DNA of 64,000 nucleotides from Shewanella kaireitica (GTDB lineage Bacteria; Pseudomonadota; Gammaproteobacteria; Enterobacterales; Shewanellaceae). Under the pieces are notes generated by a model. That model was not told the origin of the DNA. It searched no databases and saw only the letters and a program-made list of their open reading frames with translations. Of the stretch, positions 1 through 7,805 are shown in pieces. The stretch lies in the NCBI RefSeq assembly GCF_023284045.1, contig NZ_JAKIKQ010000001.1, positions 62,001 to 126,000 of the forward strand, in the 5' to 3' direction. A program made the position numbers and the translations under genes. Position 1 is the first letter of the stretch, and every line of letters starts with the position of its first letter.

Positions 1-1630
1 ATACCATCTTGTTCATCCGCTCAAGGACTGCAGCATCTTTAAAGGTAATTGCTTCAAATTCTTTACAAGCGACACACCAGTCGGCATATAGATCTAACAT
101 GACTGTTTTGCCCTGTGCAGATGCCGCAGCTATTTCGCGATCGAGATCTTCAAGTGATTTAACACGCTTGAAGCTGTGATTTTGCTCGCCAGTCGCTAGC
201 GTTACACTGCTGTTTGAGACAAAGCCAAAGTGCGACATTACCGCTTGTAAGCCGTAAGAGAAACTGCCCAATAGTGCTAGCAGAAGCAGTACCGCACGGG
301 TTGTTTGTTTCCAGTTGAACTCAGTGAGCTTGTTTTGGTGCATTAGGTAACCGACGATGCTGATCCCCCAAACAGACCAGAGTATATCTGAGATGAGTCC
401 AGGCCAAATTCGACCTAACATTACGATAGAAACTGCAATGAGTAAGAAACCGAAGATGGTTTTGATGATATCCATCCAGCTGCCCGCTCTTGGTAAGATC
501 TTACCACCTGAGGTGCCGATAATTAGCAACGGTAGCCCCATACCCATACTCAACACGTAAAGCGCTAAGAAGCCTTGCAGTAAGTCGCCTGTTTGTGCGA
601 CGTAAATCAGTGCTCCAGATAGTGGTGCTGTGGTACAAGGCGAGGCAACAAGGCCAGAGATAACACCCATCAAGAACACACCAATGACGTTACCGCCTTT
701 TTGATTGTTTGATAGAGTGTTCATCTTCTCCTGCCACTTAGATGGCAGTTTTAAGTCGTATAAGCCGAACATCGACAAGCTTAATACGAAGAACATTATC
801 GCTAGTGTGATCAGTACTGCAGGGTGCTGTAGGTAGGCCTGATATTTCATTCCGGCAGATGCCACTACCAAGCCTACCAATGAGTAGGTGATAGCCATAC
901 CTTGTACATAAACCATCGACAAGCTAAAGGCTTTGGCGGTCGAGAGTTTCTTACCCTGGCCAACAATAATGCCCGATAGAATCGGATACATAGGGAACAC
1001 ACAAGGCGTTAATGCTAAGCCGATCCCTAAGCCAAAGAAGATAACTAAGGTCCAAATTAAGCTGTCGCTAGCAAGCATTTGAGTCAGGTTATCTTGCTGA
1101 GTTATTGGCGCGTTAGGCTCATTGCTTGCTGTGGTTATCTCGTTGTTTTGTTGTAAGTCGAGTACGCCGTCATTAGGGCTAACCTCGGTTAGCTCTGCCA
1201 CTTTTTTGGTTGGAGGGAAGCACAGTTTGCCCTCAGCACAGCCCATAAATGTAACGTTGAGAGTGTCGCCAGCTGCCGCTTGTTTAATTGCAACCGGCAT
1301 TTCTACAAATGAGTAATAAACCTCTTGTTCACCAAAGTATTCATCGGTATGAGATTTACCTTCAGGTAAGGCGATTTCTCCCAGCACAGCGCCGTTGGCT
1401 TCAAATTTGAGTTTATCGCGATACATGTAGTAGCCGTCGGCAATCACCCAGCTAATTTTTACTTTATCACCCTCCTGTTTGAAGTCGAAAACAAACGCTT
1501 CATCGACAGGCATCAACTCTGGTTCACCCTTTAAAAAGGAGAATTTACTACTATTAAAAATGCTTTCAGCTTGTACTAATGGACTAAGCATTAGTAGTGA
1601 TGCTAAAAACAGAGTTATGATTTTTTTCAT
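1..1630 (-). CDS. dsbD: Thiol:disulfide interchange protein DsbD (3' end outside window)
   Basis: DsbD carries electrons from cytoplasmic thioredoxin across the inner membrane to periplasmic DsbC/DsbG-type proteins and cytochrome c maturation. Reading leftward from 1630 the product starts MKKIITLFLASLLMLSPLVQA, a clear signal peptide. The N-terminal periplasmic domain follows, with a stretch reading WVIADGYYMYRDKL. After it come the hydrophobic transmembrane segments (roughly 1080-240). The start of the C-terminal thioredoxin-like domain is also present, with a CVAC active site (C519 and C522, about 65-76). About 543 residues are visible and the family is usually 570-610 long, so only the tail is missing. 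Its ATG overlaps the stop of cutA in an ATGA arrangement (1627-1630), so the two are probably translationally coupled. Confidence 0.95.
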   Translation of the reverse strand, partial: MKKIITLFLASLLMLSPLVQAESIFNSSKFSFLKGEPELMPVDEAFVFDFKQEGDKVKISWVIADGYYMYRDKLKFEANGAVLGEIALPEGKSHTDEYFGEQEVYYSFVEMPVAIKQAAAGDTLNVTFMGCAEGKLCFPPTKKVAELTEVSPNDGVLDLQQNNEITTASNEPNAPITQQDNLTQMLASDSLIWTLVIFFGLGIGLALTPCVFPMYPILSGIIVGQGKKLSTAKAFSLSMVYVQGMAITYSLVGLVVASAGMKYQAYLQHPAVLITLAIMFFVLSLSMFGLYDLKLPSKWQEKMNTLSNNQKGGNVIGVFLMGVISGLVASPCTTAPLSGALIYVAQTGDLLQGFLALYVLSMGMGLPLLIIGTSGGKILPRAGSWMDIIKTIFGFLLIAVSIVMLGRIWPGLISDILWSVWGISIVGYLMHQNKLTEFNWKQTTRAVLLLLALLGSFSYGLQAVMSHFGFVSNSSVTLATGEQNHSFKRVKSLEDLDREIAAASAQGKTVMLDLYADWCVACKEFEAITFKDAAVLERMNKMV

Positions 1631-1950
1631 GGCTGTGTGGTTTCTTTTATCCAATCAAAATAGGCTGGCAATCCCTGGGTTACAGGTAGTGCTATTAGCT
1701 CGGGAACGTCATAAGGGTGCAACTGTAAAACTGCAGCCTCAATCGCGGGGTAATGCACGGCAAGGCACTTAATATGTAAACAGAATTCAGTATCTTCACA
1801 GACTTCAGCTTGCCACTCATATACGGAGGTAATGGCTGATGAGATCTGCACACATGCCGCTAATTTCTTTTTGACAAGGGCATGAGCTAAAGATTTAGCG
1901 CTAGCTTCGTCTGGGCAAGTGGTCATTAAGAGTAAAAATTCGTTATCCAT
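1627..1950 (-). CDS. cutA: CutA divalent-cation tolerance protein
   Basis: This is a small cytoplasmic trimeric protein of the PII-like fold, historically linked to copper and other divalent-cation tolerance; its biochemical role is unsettled. The 107 residues fit the family. The typical N-terminal block TTCPDEASAKSLAHALVKKK leads into LAACVQI, and near the C-terminus is the family signature HPYDVPELIALPV. It lies directly upstream of dsbD with an ATGA overlap, an arrangement common in gammaproteobacteria, so the pair is one operon. No strong Shine-Dalgarno is visible before the ATG. Confidence 0.95.
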   Translation of the reverse strand: MDNEFLLLMTTCPDEASAKSLAHALVKKKLAACVQISSAITSVYEWQAEVCEDTEFCLHIKCLAVHYPAIEAAVLQLHPYDVPELIALPVTQGLPAYFDWIKETTQP

Positions 1951-2258
1951 TAAACTGTGTTTGTCCGTCTGATAGCTTGTTCAATTTATATTAAGCAGAT
2001 TAAAGCTGCGTTAAGGCAATTTAGTTAAGCTGATTATCACGATAGTCAATATTGTTACTTTACGTGTTTTGCAGAATGCTTGCATTAAGGCATTACTAAA
2101 ATAGTGATGCCAGTAGTTTTTGCTTACAAATGCGTATGCATTCTGCTGCATGTGTTGATTATTGTTAGCACACAAGCCAATTGTTGGTTATGCGACTTGA
2201 AAATAGACCGACTAACCCCAATTTAGTTTTCATCGCCATAAAAAAATGTGAGGTCAGC
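1951..2258. promoter_or_regulatory. Divergent cutA / fxsA intergenic region
   Basis: This 308-nt stretch separates divergent cutA and fxsA. It holds the RpoH-like promoter listed separately and must also hold the cutA-dsbD promoter, which I cannot place with confidence. I see no RNA gene or coding sequence here. An open frame runs from 2181 into fxsA, but its first 26 codons lie over the RpoH-like promoter and do not look like an FxsA N-terminus. Confidence 0.5.
2196..2224 (+). promoter_or_regulatory. RpoH (sigma-32)-like promoter of fxsA
   Basis: CTTGAA at 2196-2201 matches the sigma-32 -35 element. After a 14-nt spacer, CCCCAATTT at 2216-2224 resembles the -10 element CCCCATNT. Transcription would begin near 2231, leaving a short leader before the GTG start at 2259. 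This fits because fxsA normally neighbours groES-groEL, which should lie a few genes away in this genus. The assignment is by consensus matching only. Confidence 0.55.
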
Positions 2259-2843
2259 GTGTTTTTTATTCTGTTATTAATTTTTGTATTAGTTCCTGTG
2301 ATGGAGCTATCTGTATTGATCCGGGTGGGCGAAGCATTAGGCAGCTGGACAACGGTCGCTTTGGTTATATTTACCGCAGTGGTCGGCGTATCATTAGTTC
2401 GTAGCCAAGGCATTAGTACCTTGATGCAGGTTCAGCAAAAGTTGGCTCGTGGCGAAGCGCCAGGGCAAGAAATTGTTGAAGGAATGATGTTGGCGGTTGC
2501 AGGACTACTGCTGCTAATTCCAGGTTTTGTGACCGATTTTTTGGGGCTCATTCTATTAACCCCATTTACCCGCATTCCTGTGGCGGGTTACTTTTTTAAG
2601 CGTATGCAGCAGAAAGCTAAAACCCATGGTGGCTTTCAAGCTGGCTTTGGTCCTGGTATGGGCGGACAAGGTAACCCCTTTGGGCAACAAGGTGGACGCT
2701 CACCTTTTGATGACGGTAATACCTTTGATGGCGACTTTGAACGTAAAGATGATCCTAGTGATAAGCGCCCTGAAACACATCAAGTTGAAACTTCACTTGA
2801 TGACGATGACAAGCCAAAAGATGATAAATCTAATACCAATTAG
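2259..2843 (+). CDS. fxsA: FxsA family membrane protein
   Basis: FxsA is an inner-membrane protein first noticed because its overproduction relieves F-plasmid exclusion of phage T7; its normal role is unknown. I choose GTG 2259 because it is preceded by GAGG at 2250-2253 and gives the family-typical N-terminus VFFILLLIFVLVPVMELSVL. The product is 194 residues. Hydrophobic segments lie at about 1-20, 27-45 and 75-105, with the conserved PGFVTDFLGLILLTPFTR block near 90. The last ~70 residues are soluble and low in complexity: Gly/Gln-rich, then an acidic DDDDKPKDD tail. It converges on the kinase gene with only 8 nt between the stops and no terminator visible there. Confidence 0.9.
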   Translation: MFFILLLIFVLVPVMELSVLIRVGEALGSWTTVALVIFTAVVGVSLVRSQGISTLMQVQQKLARGEAPGQEIVEGMMLAVAGLLLLIPGFVTDFLGLILLTPFTRIPVAGYFFKRMQQKAKTHGGFQAGFGPGMGGQGNPFGQQGGRSPFDDGNTFDGDFERKDDPSDKRPETHQVETSLDDDDKPKDDKSNTN

Positions 2844-2851
2844 TTAAAGCC

Positions 2852-4654
2852 TTAACTTTGTTTTGGGTTGCGCGGATAAAAGTTATCCGGCTTGCGCTCA
2901 AGATGGCTAAATTTACGGGTGTTTTTATAGGGAAGCTTCATAAAGCCTGACACCCCTTTGCCTTGTATCTTATCAACGTGACTTAAAATTCGATCTAAAC
3001 AACCTCTAAACGCTGCTTGTTTCCTAGGGTTTAATAACCTTAGGTAGCTGTGGATCTTCATATGGTTTGGCAAAGCCTCAAAGATAATACAGCCGGTATG
3101 GTGAATTTGGTTGATGATGGCGAGTTCAGTCATGATCTCTTTTGGCAGTTCTAAATTTTCTTCAGGATCGCGGCCATCTTCAAAATAGGAGTGTAGTCTT
3201 GAACGATCTTCTAATGACGGCACATCACCCACTTCAAAAGGTAATTGCAATTCACTGCTAATCAAGAACGGTTGCTGACTATCTTCTCGTTCAATATGCA
3301 GCGTATCTCTTGCATTAAAGAAACATGCTTTGAACACCCCGATACGATGAATACCACGGGCGAGAGTGACCATATTGTTGACTGCAATGGTCAAAGCCTG
3401 CTTTTGGCTGTCGTTATACAGTGCTAGGTTCGAATCAATAAACACTCCGGTTTCACGCCAATGAATCGCTAAGCCGCCTACGATGTCATATTGTGCCAAG
3501 CGGCCTACTGATGCGATAAAGCCTTTCTCAGTATCGCCCATGCCAGCCATAAAGTTACGGTAGTATTTTTCCAGCTGTAGATCGTCCATTTTGGCAATGG
3601 GATCATCGGCATTGTGTTCTTTAAGAAATGACTTTCTTGAGCTATAGCTAACGGTTTCCACCTCTTTATTGCTGGCAAGCACCCAAACTGGGATTTCGGC
3701 GATAAGCGGTCCATTGTCAATCTCTGGCAGGTGCATCCTGTGACTGTGAGCCATACTTTTGAGAAAGTAATCACCCGCCTGCTTTCGTTGCATAGGATCA
3801 TCGCTCAGCATACCATCCAAGGTTTTAGCAAGCTCAATGGGCAAGCCTACGCTGGTGGCGGGGATGACTTTACTGCCGAAACGACTGGCTTGGCCAGATG
3901 CTAGTGCATAAAGTGTTGCTGCTACGCCTTGCTCATCAAAACGTGGACTCGACAATGCGCCATTGAGTTGCTCTTCGCCAATAAAATACACATCGCCCAT
4001 GCGGGCATTAGTATGTTGATGGTCACTGGACATCAAATCCATGACGTTGCCATTTACTGGGTTGCCATCATTGTCGCGCTGAGCGAATACCGCTGAGCCC
4101 CAGTCAATTAAAGACAAGTGTTGATTTTTAACATCATAAACCAGATTCGAGGGCTTAATATCACCATGGATCAGCGGCCGACCGTTATGCAAGTATTTGA
4201 GTATTGCCGCAAGTTGGCGCGCGATGTTCATTACCATGGCAACGGGTAACGCACCTATGCGCAGACAAAGTTGTTCTAAGTCCTCGCCCGGTGCTCTTGC
4301 CATAACAAGAATGCCCTGTTTTCCTACATGCTGGAATTTAATGGCTGGAGGTACGTTGGGGTGGATCACTTGAGAGAGCATAAACGCTTCCTCTTCGAGT
4401 CTGTCTTGTATGTGCTGCGGCAGTGTGAGCCGGGAGAATTTAAAGACATGGGCTTCGCCACTGGCATTGACGCCTGCAAACACAAACCCATAAGCACCCT
4501 TACCAACCATCTCAAACTCTTTATAACCTAGCTTACTCAGCTGCTGCTTACACAGCCTTATCCAAGCACGATGTTTACGGGCATCATTGGCTGCGAGTAG
4601 GTAAATTGATTGCTCTTCTGAGATATAAAAGTGTTGCAGTTCTTGGGTTTGCAA
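2852..4654 (-). CDS. Atypical serine/threonine protein kinase
   Basis: The N-terminal half is a Hanks-type kinase: glycine loop GKGAYGFVFA at 51-60, candidate ATP lysine K72, catalytic loop HGDIKPSN at 163-170 (D165, K167, N170) and a metal-binding DWG at 184-186 in place of DFG. The usual HRD is HGD, as in several bacterial and aminoglycoside-kinase-like enzymes. From about residue 310 to 600 there is a soluble region I do not recognise, with no membrane segment, so this is not a PknB-type receptor kinase. The start is a TTG at 4654 with a strong GAGGAG Shine-Dalgarno six bases upstream. It appears to be monocistronic. The substrate and the role of the C-terminal half are unknown. Confidence 0.85.
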   Translation of the reverse strand: MQTQELQHFYISEEQSIYLLAANDARKHRAWIRLCKQQLSKLGYKEFEMVGKGAYGFVFAGVNASGEAHVFKFSRLTLPQHIQDRLEEEAFMLSQVIHPNVPPAIKFQHVGKQGILVMARAPGEDLEQLCLRIGALPVAMVMNIARQLAAILKYLHNGRPLIHGDIKPSNLVYDVKNQHLSLIDWGSAVFAQRDNDGNPVNGNVMDLMSSDHQHTNARMGDVYFIGEEQLNGALSSPRFDEQGVAATLYALASGQASRFGSKVIPATSVGLPIELAKTLDGMLSDDPMQRKQAGDYFLKSMAHSHRMHLPEIDNGPLIAEIPVWVLASNKEVETVSYSSRKSFLKEHNADDPIAKMDDLQLEKYYRNFMAGMGDTEKGFIASVGRLAQYDIVGGLAIHWRETGVFIDSNLALYNDSQKQALTIAVNNMVTLARGIHRIGVFKACFFNARDTLHIEREDSQQPFLISSELQLPFEVGDVPSLEDRSRLHSYFEDGRDPEENLELPKEIMTELAIINQIHHTGCIIFEALPNHMKIHSYLRLLNPRKQAAFRGCLDRILSHVDKIQGKGVSGFMKLPYKNTRKFSHLERKPDNFYPRNPKQS

Positions 4655-4780
4655 TTGTCTCTCCTCGTTAATGTTGTTATTAAATCAACAATCGCAAAGA
4701 TAGTCCAAGTAGATCCATTAAAAACTGCAGCTTAAAAGGGGGAAGTCGGTCACACCTAACCAATAATTTTGGAAGAGTTC

Positions 4781-4794
4781 TTGATGTATATCAA
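4781..4794. promoter_or_regulatory. Perfect FNR/EtrA box
   Basis: TTGATGTATATCAA matches the FNR consensus TTGATNNNNATCAA at all ten defined positions. It sits between the divergent kinase (start 4654) and the Cys-rich small protein (start 4891). A candidate -10, TAATAT at 4835-4840, would put the box near -60 for the rightward gene. EtrA is the FNR homologue of Shewanella. Binding is inferred. Confidence 0.65.
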
Positions 4795-4890
4795 TTCTGT
4801 AACAATAAGGGACAGGTAGTCTTAAAGTCAGTACTAATATAGAAGATATCAACTTAGTTTTATAAGTTAAATCAGCACAAAGGTGATTAT

Positions 4891-5241
4891 ATGTCAGGGT
4901 TAGATAAGTCACGCTTAATAGAATTACTCGAGTATCCTCGGCAGCGTATTTTGCAGTCAATGGAACTAAACCAATGTCCTCACGCTGGTTTTTTTAATCA
5001 TACTGACATGCAGTGTATCAATTGCCATCAAGGCATGGAGTGCACCTGGATGAACCACAACGATGAGACTGTTGCGGTAGATCAAAAGACAGCCGAAGAG
5101 CTCAAACAACAGTTACTGGTTGCGGTAGATTTTATTGATTCAAGCTTAAGTCCACACCACTTATCTCGTCGTCAATGTGAGTGTGAGAATTGTACTTGGC
5201 TTAAAAAAGTCCAAAAAGCGTTGGATATTCCTGCAGCCTAA
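4891..5241 (+). CDS. Conserved hypothetical Cys-rich protein
   Basis: This is a 116-residue soluble protein without signal peptide or membrane segment, and I cannot assign it to a named family. Seven cysteines occur in two groups, C29/C42/C45/C51 and C96/C98/C101, with nearby histidines (H31, H37, H46), giving CxxCH and CxCxxC patterns that could bind a metal. With no export signal, the single CxxCH is not a heme c site. The ATG at 4891 has a good AAGGTG ribosome-binding site. A perfect FNR box lies about 100 nt upstream, so oxygen-responsive expression is likely. Confidence 0.75.
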   Translation: MSGLDKSRLIELLEYPRQRILQSMELNQCPHAGFFNHTDMQCINCHQGMECTWMNHNDETVAVDQKTAEELKQQLLVAVDFIDSSLSPHHLSRRQCECENCTWLKKVQKALDIPAA

Positions 5242-5329
5242 AGCATTGGTGTTTATTTTTCCTTTTGCTAAATGAAAGTATTGGCTTTAGAGTGTTGCTC
5301 ATTCGGTTTTGACAGAAGTCGCTTAATTA

Positions 5330-5371
5330 AGGGAGGCTCCCTTGGTTATCGCATTCAGGTTAATCCTCCCT
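5330..5371 (+). repeat. Inverted repeat in tpm leader
   Basis: AGGGAGG (5330-5336) and CCTCCCT (5365-5371) can pair around a 28-nt loop just upstream of tpm. The left arm also overlaps the short palindrome GGGAGGCTCCC, giving an alternative pairing. There is no T-run, so this is not an ordinary terminator. Function unknown. Confidence 0.35.
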
Positions 5372-5393
5372 CTAACGCTTTAGGATTTTAGCA

Positions 5394-6062
5394 ATGCAAC
5401 CAAGCTTTTGGCATGAAAAATGGGACGCTCAACAGATAGGTTTTCATCTAAGCGCCGTTAACCCGCTATTGATTCAGTTTTGGCCACAGCTAAAGCTCCC
5501 CGCAAACTCGCAAGTTTTTGTTCCTCTTTGTGGTAAGTCTCTTGATATGTGTTTTTTGGCTGAGCAAGGCCACGAGGTGTTGGCTTGTGAGCTCAATGAA
5601 CTTGCGGTAGCACAGTTCTATCAAGAGAATAATCTTACTCATACCGTTGAACAAATTGGCGAGCATAAGCGTTATTCAACCGAGCAGGTCACCATCTATC
5701 AAGGTGATATTTTTAGCCTCCAAAATACTAATAGTACAGAGCTTGATAAAACCAGTGCTTTTTACGACAGAGCAGCCTTAATTGCTTGGCCTGAAGCGAT
5801 GCGATTGCAATACGCAAAGCAGCTTGCCTATCTAATTCCAGCAGGCAGTGTTGGCTTACTTGTGACCCTAGACTACCCGCAAGCAGAGCTAAATGGTCCG
5901 CCATTTGCGGTATCCGATGACTGGGTGCAGGCTAACATGGGCGCTGATTTCGAGATTGAACGTTTGGCTTGTGAAGATGTATTGAGTGACAATCCTCGCT
6001 TTGTCAAAAAACAGGTGTCATCGTTAACTGAGTCAGTTTATAAGTTAACCCGAAAAGGCTAG
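5394..6062 (+). CDS. tpm: Thiopurine S-methyltransferase
   Basis: This is an SAM-dependent methyltransferase of the bacterial TPMT family, which methylates thiopurines and, in Pseudomonas, selenium and tellurium species. Its 222 residues match the family. It opens with the typical [20 protein letters not shown]. The SAM-binding block [20 protein letters not shown] is at about 42-61, followed by an acidic GDIF segment and [10 protein letters not shown] at about 124-133. A weak AGGA precedes the ATG. The gene is followed by a strong bidirectional terminator shared with the porin on the other strand. Confidence 0.93.
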   Translation: MQPSFWHEKWDAQQIGFHLSAVNPLLIQFWPQLKLPANSQVFVPLCGKSLDMCFLAEQGHEVLACELNELAVAQFYQENNLTHTVEQIGEHKRYSTEQVTIYQGDIFSLQNTNSTELDKTSAFYDRAALIAWPEAMRLQYAKQLAYLIPAGSVGLLVTLDYPQAELNGPPFAVSDDWVQANMGADFEIERLACEDVLSDNPRFVKKQVSSLTESVYKLTRKG

Positions 6063-6212
6063 CAGCGGATAAGCAGGATAAGAGCAGTAAAAGCTGAGGA
6101 AGATAGTAACGACCATCTTTTATTTTGTATAAGTGTAGCGTCGGCTTTGGTACTTCTGCTATCGGCATCTATTGATGGGTTATAGTCTTCACTTGACCTT
6201 ATTACAGGCATT

Positions 6213-6240
6213 AAAAAAGCGACCATCAGGTCGCTTTTTT
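6213..6240. terminator. Bidirectional terminator between tpm and porin
   Basis: A 12-bp stem (AAAAAAGCGACC / GGTCGCTTTTTT) with an ATCA loop sits between the converging tpm and porin genes and can stop transcription in both directions. Confidence 0.92.
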
Positions 6241-6275
6241 GTACTTATGATTCAAGAGTCTAATGACTCATTGAA

Positions 6276-7307
6276 TTAGAAGTTGTAACGAACACCAACG
6301 GTGAAGATGTTGTCATCTTCTAGGTCGATTTTAGCGCCTGCTACTTTGTAGTCACCTTCGTACATAGCGTAGTGGCCATATACCATAGTTGACTTAGATA
6401 CCTTGTAGTCAGCACCAACAGTGATTGACTGCACGTTTATATCAGACATTTCGTCTTGGTATCCGCCAGAAATATTTTTGAAGTACTTACCGAAACCAGC
6501 TTCGTCTTTACCGTACTCAGCTTTAAGGTTAACGCCGCCTAGATTGTAAACAACGTTGACGAAGAAAGAGTCGCCTTCTTGGTCAGAAGTTTGGCTTTCA
6601 GTGTTCTGGTATAGACCACCTACTTTGAAGTCGCCTAGCTTAACTTGAGCCACACCACGGTACGCATCGATACCACCGATAGTGTTGTATGCACCCGCTA
6701 CGTAGTAGTTTTGTGCTTTAAGCTTCTTGTCACCGATAGTTGCGCTAAGTGCGTACTGATCTTCGTAAGAAGTTTTGTTTGCATCGTTAGTGTAGTTGTC
6801 TTCCATTAGGTACGTTGCGTTCAACGTCACTAGGTCAGCAATTTTTGGTGAGTAGTACCAGATACCGTCGCCAGAACGAGTTTGTCCACCTACTAAACGG
6901 TCGATATCAGCATTTGAGTTACCAAATACGTCAACACCACCTTCAGACTGCTTGAATACTGTGTCATTACGACCAACAAGTACGGTACCAGCTTGAGACT
7001 TAAGACCTAGGAAAGTGTTACGCGCTTTGAAAGTCTCACCTGAGTTAGTTGTGTTTTCTACTTGGAATTCCATTTGGTAGATCACATCGATGTTACTTGT
7101 TAGGCTTTCGCTGCCTTTAACACCTAAATGAGAGAAGTTGTTCTCTAGAACAGTACCTTCTTTACTATTTTGTGTAGTCGCACCAGTATCTGAGTTAGTT
7201 ACTGATAGATCTAAACGACCGTAAAAGCTAGGACCTTCGGCTAGCGCACCGAAAGAAGCTAGGGTTAAAACTGATGCCACTGATGCAGAGATTAGTGTCT
7301 TTTTCAT
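6276..7307 (-). CDS. Gram-negative outer-membrane porin (copy 1)
   Basis: This is a trimeric general-diffusion-type porin of the outer membrane. It is 343 residues with signal peptide MKKTLISASVASVLTLASFG, cleaved after ALA. The mature start PSFYGRLDLSVTNSD is typical of Neisseria/Shewanella-type porins, and the protein ends FTVGVRYNF with the terminal Phe needed for BAM recognition. It is clearly paralogous to the next gene upstream: both share NNFSxLGVKGxE, RNTFLGLKS, VGRNDTVFK and YYSPKIADLVTLNATYLM. The ATG has a GGGAG ribosome-binding site. A separate 500-nt upstream region and the other porin's terminator make it its own transcription unit. Confidence 0.93.
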   Translation of the reverse strand: MKKTLISASVASVLTLASFGALAEGPSFYGRLDLSVTNSDTGATTQNSKEGTVLENNFSHLGVKGSESLTSNIDVIYQMEFQVENTTNSGETFKARNTFLGLKSQAGTVLVGRNDTVFKQSEGGVDVFGNSNADIDRLVGGQTRSGDGIWYYSPKIADLVTLNATYLMEDNYTNDANKTSYEDQYALSATIGDKKLKAQNYYVAGAYNTIGGIDAYRGVAQVKLGDFKVGGLYQNTESQTSDQEGDSFFVNVVYNLGGVNLKAEYGKDEAGFGKYFKNISGGYQDEMSDINVQSITVGADYKVSKSTMVYGHYAMYEGDYKVAGAKIDLEDDNIFTVGVRYNF

Positions 7308-7805
7308 TTCATTTGCTCCCAGAACCTAAGTTCTTATACGTTTCTTATGGTTTTTTACATAAACTTTTGTTTTTGTTACAAGCATCCGAGCTCATAACAA
7401 TTGTGGGTGCAAATATTACAGTTTTATGGCTTTCAGATTGTGGGCTGGATCAAGTTTTTACTTTTCCACCGTAGATTAGCTGCTTTTTTGTGGCGCTTAG
7501 TGGATTTTAGTTATCAAAATAGCAATTTTTACAGAATTCAATGCCATAACGTATCTCTAAAGGGGTATCCGTGGTGATTTGTTGTTAAATATCGTCTGTC
7601 TTAATTAGTGAATGACTAAGCAAAGTAAAGGTCATTGAGCCGCAAAAGTGACAATGTTAAAAATGAGTGTGTGGCCGTTATCGTGTCAAAATGGAGTGAA
7701 GTAGCTGAAATGTTGCGTTTATGTTGTGTGTCGGTAAGGCTGTTCATTTATAAGAACAATAAAAAAGGCAGCCAAGGCTGCCTTTTTGTTGAGCAGGTTA
7801 AAAGC
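7308..7805. other. Long intergenic region between tandem porins
   Basis: About 500 nt separate the two porin genes. The left part must hold the promoter and leader of porin copy 1. The right end holds the terminator of copy 2 (7762-7787). A rightward open frame beginning at 7635 runs into the porin on the opposite strand and is not credible. Just before the porin start, the minus strand carries an ATG-AAA-TGA whose stop overlaps the real ATG at 7307. I found no convincing RNA gene. Confidence 0.45.
7762..7787 (-). terminator. Terminator of porin copy 2
   Basis: AAAAAGGCAGCC and GGCTGCCTTTTT form a GC-rich hairpin with a T-run on the minus strand, directly after the porin stop at 7806. Its A/T flanks are symmetric, so it could work in both directions. 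Confidence 0.9.

Noticed and set aside
4718..4960. 80-codon minus-strand frame upstream of the kinase
   Set aside because: Covers the FNR box and the start of the Cys-rich gene; no ribosome-binding site and no family resemblance.
5005..5060. Single CxxCH in the Cys-rich 116-residue protein as a heme c site
   Set aside because: No signal peptide, so the protein should stay in the cytoplasm where c-type heme is not attached.
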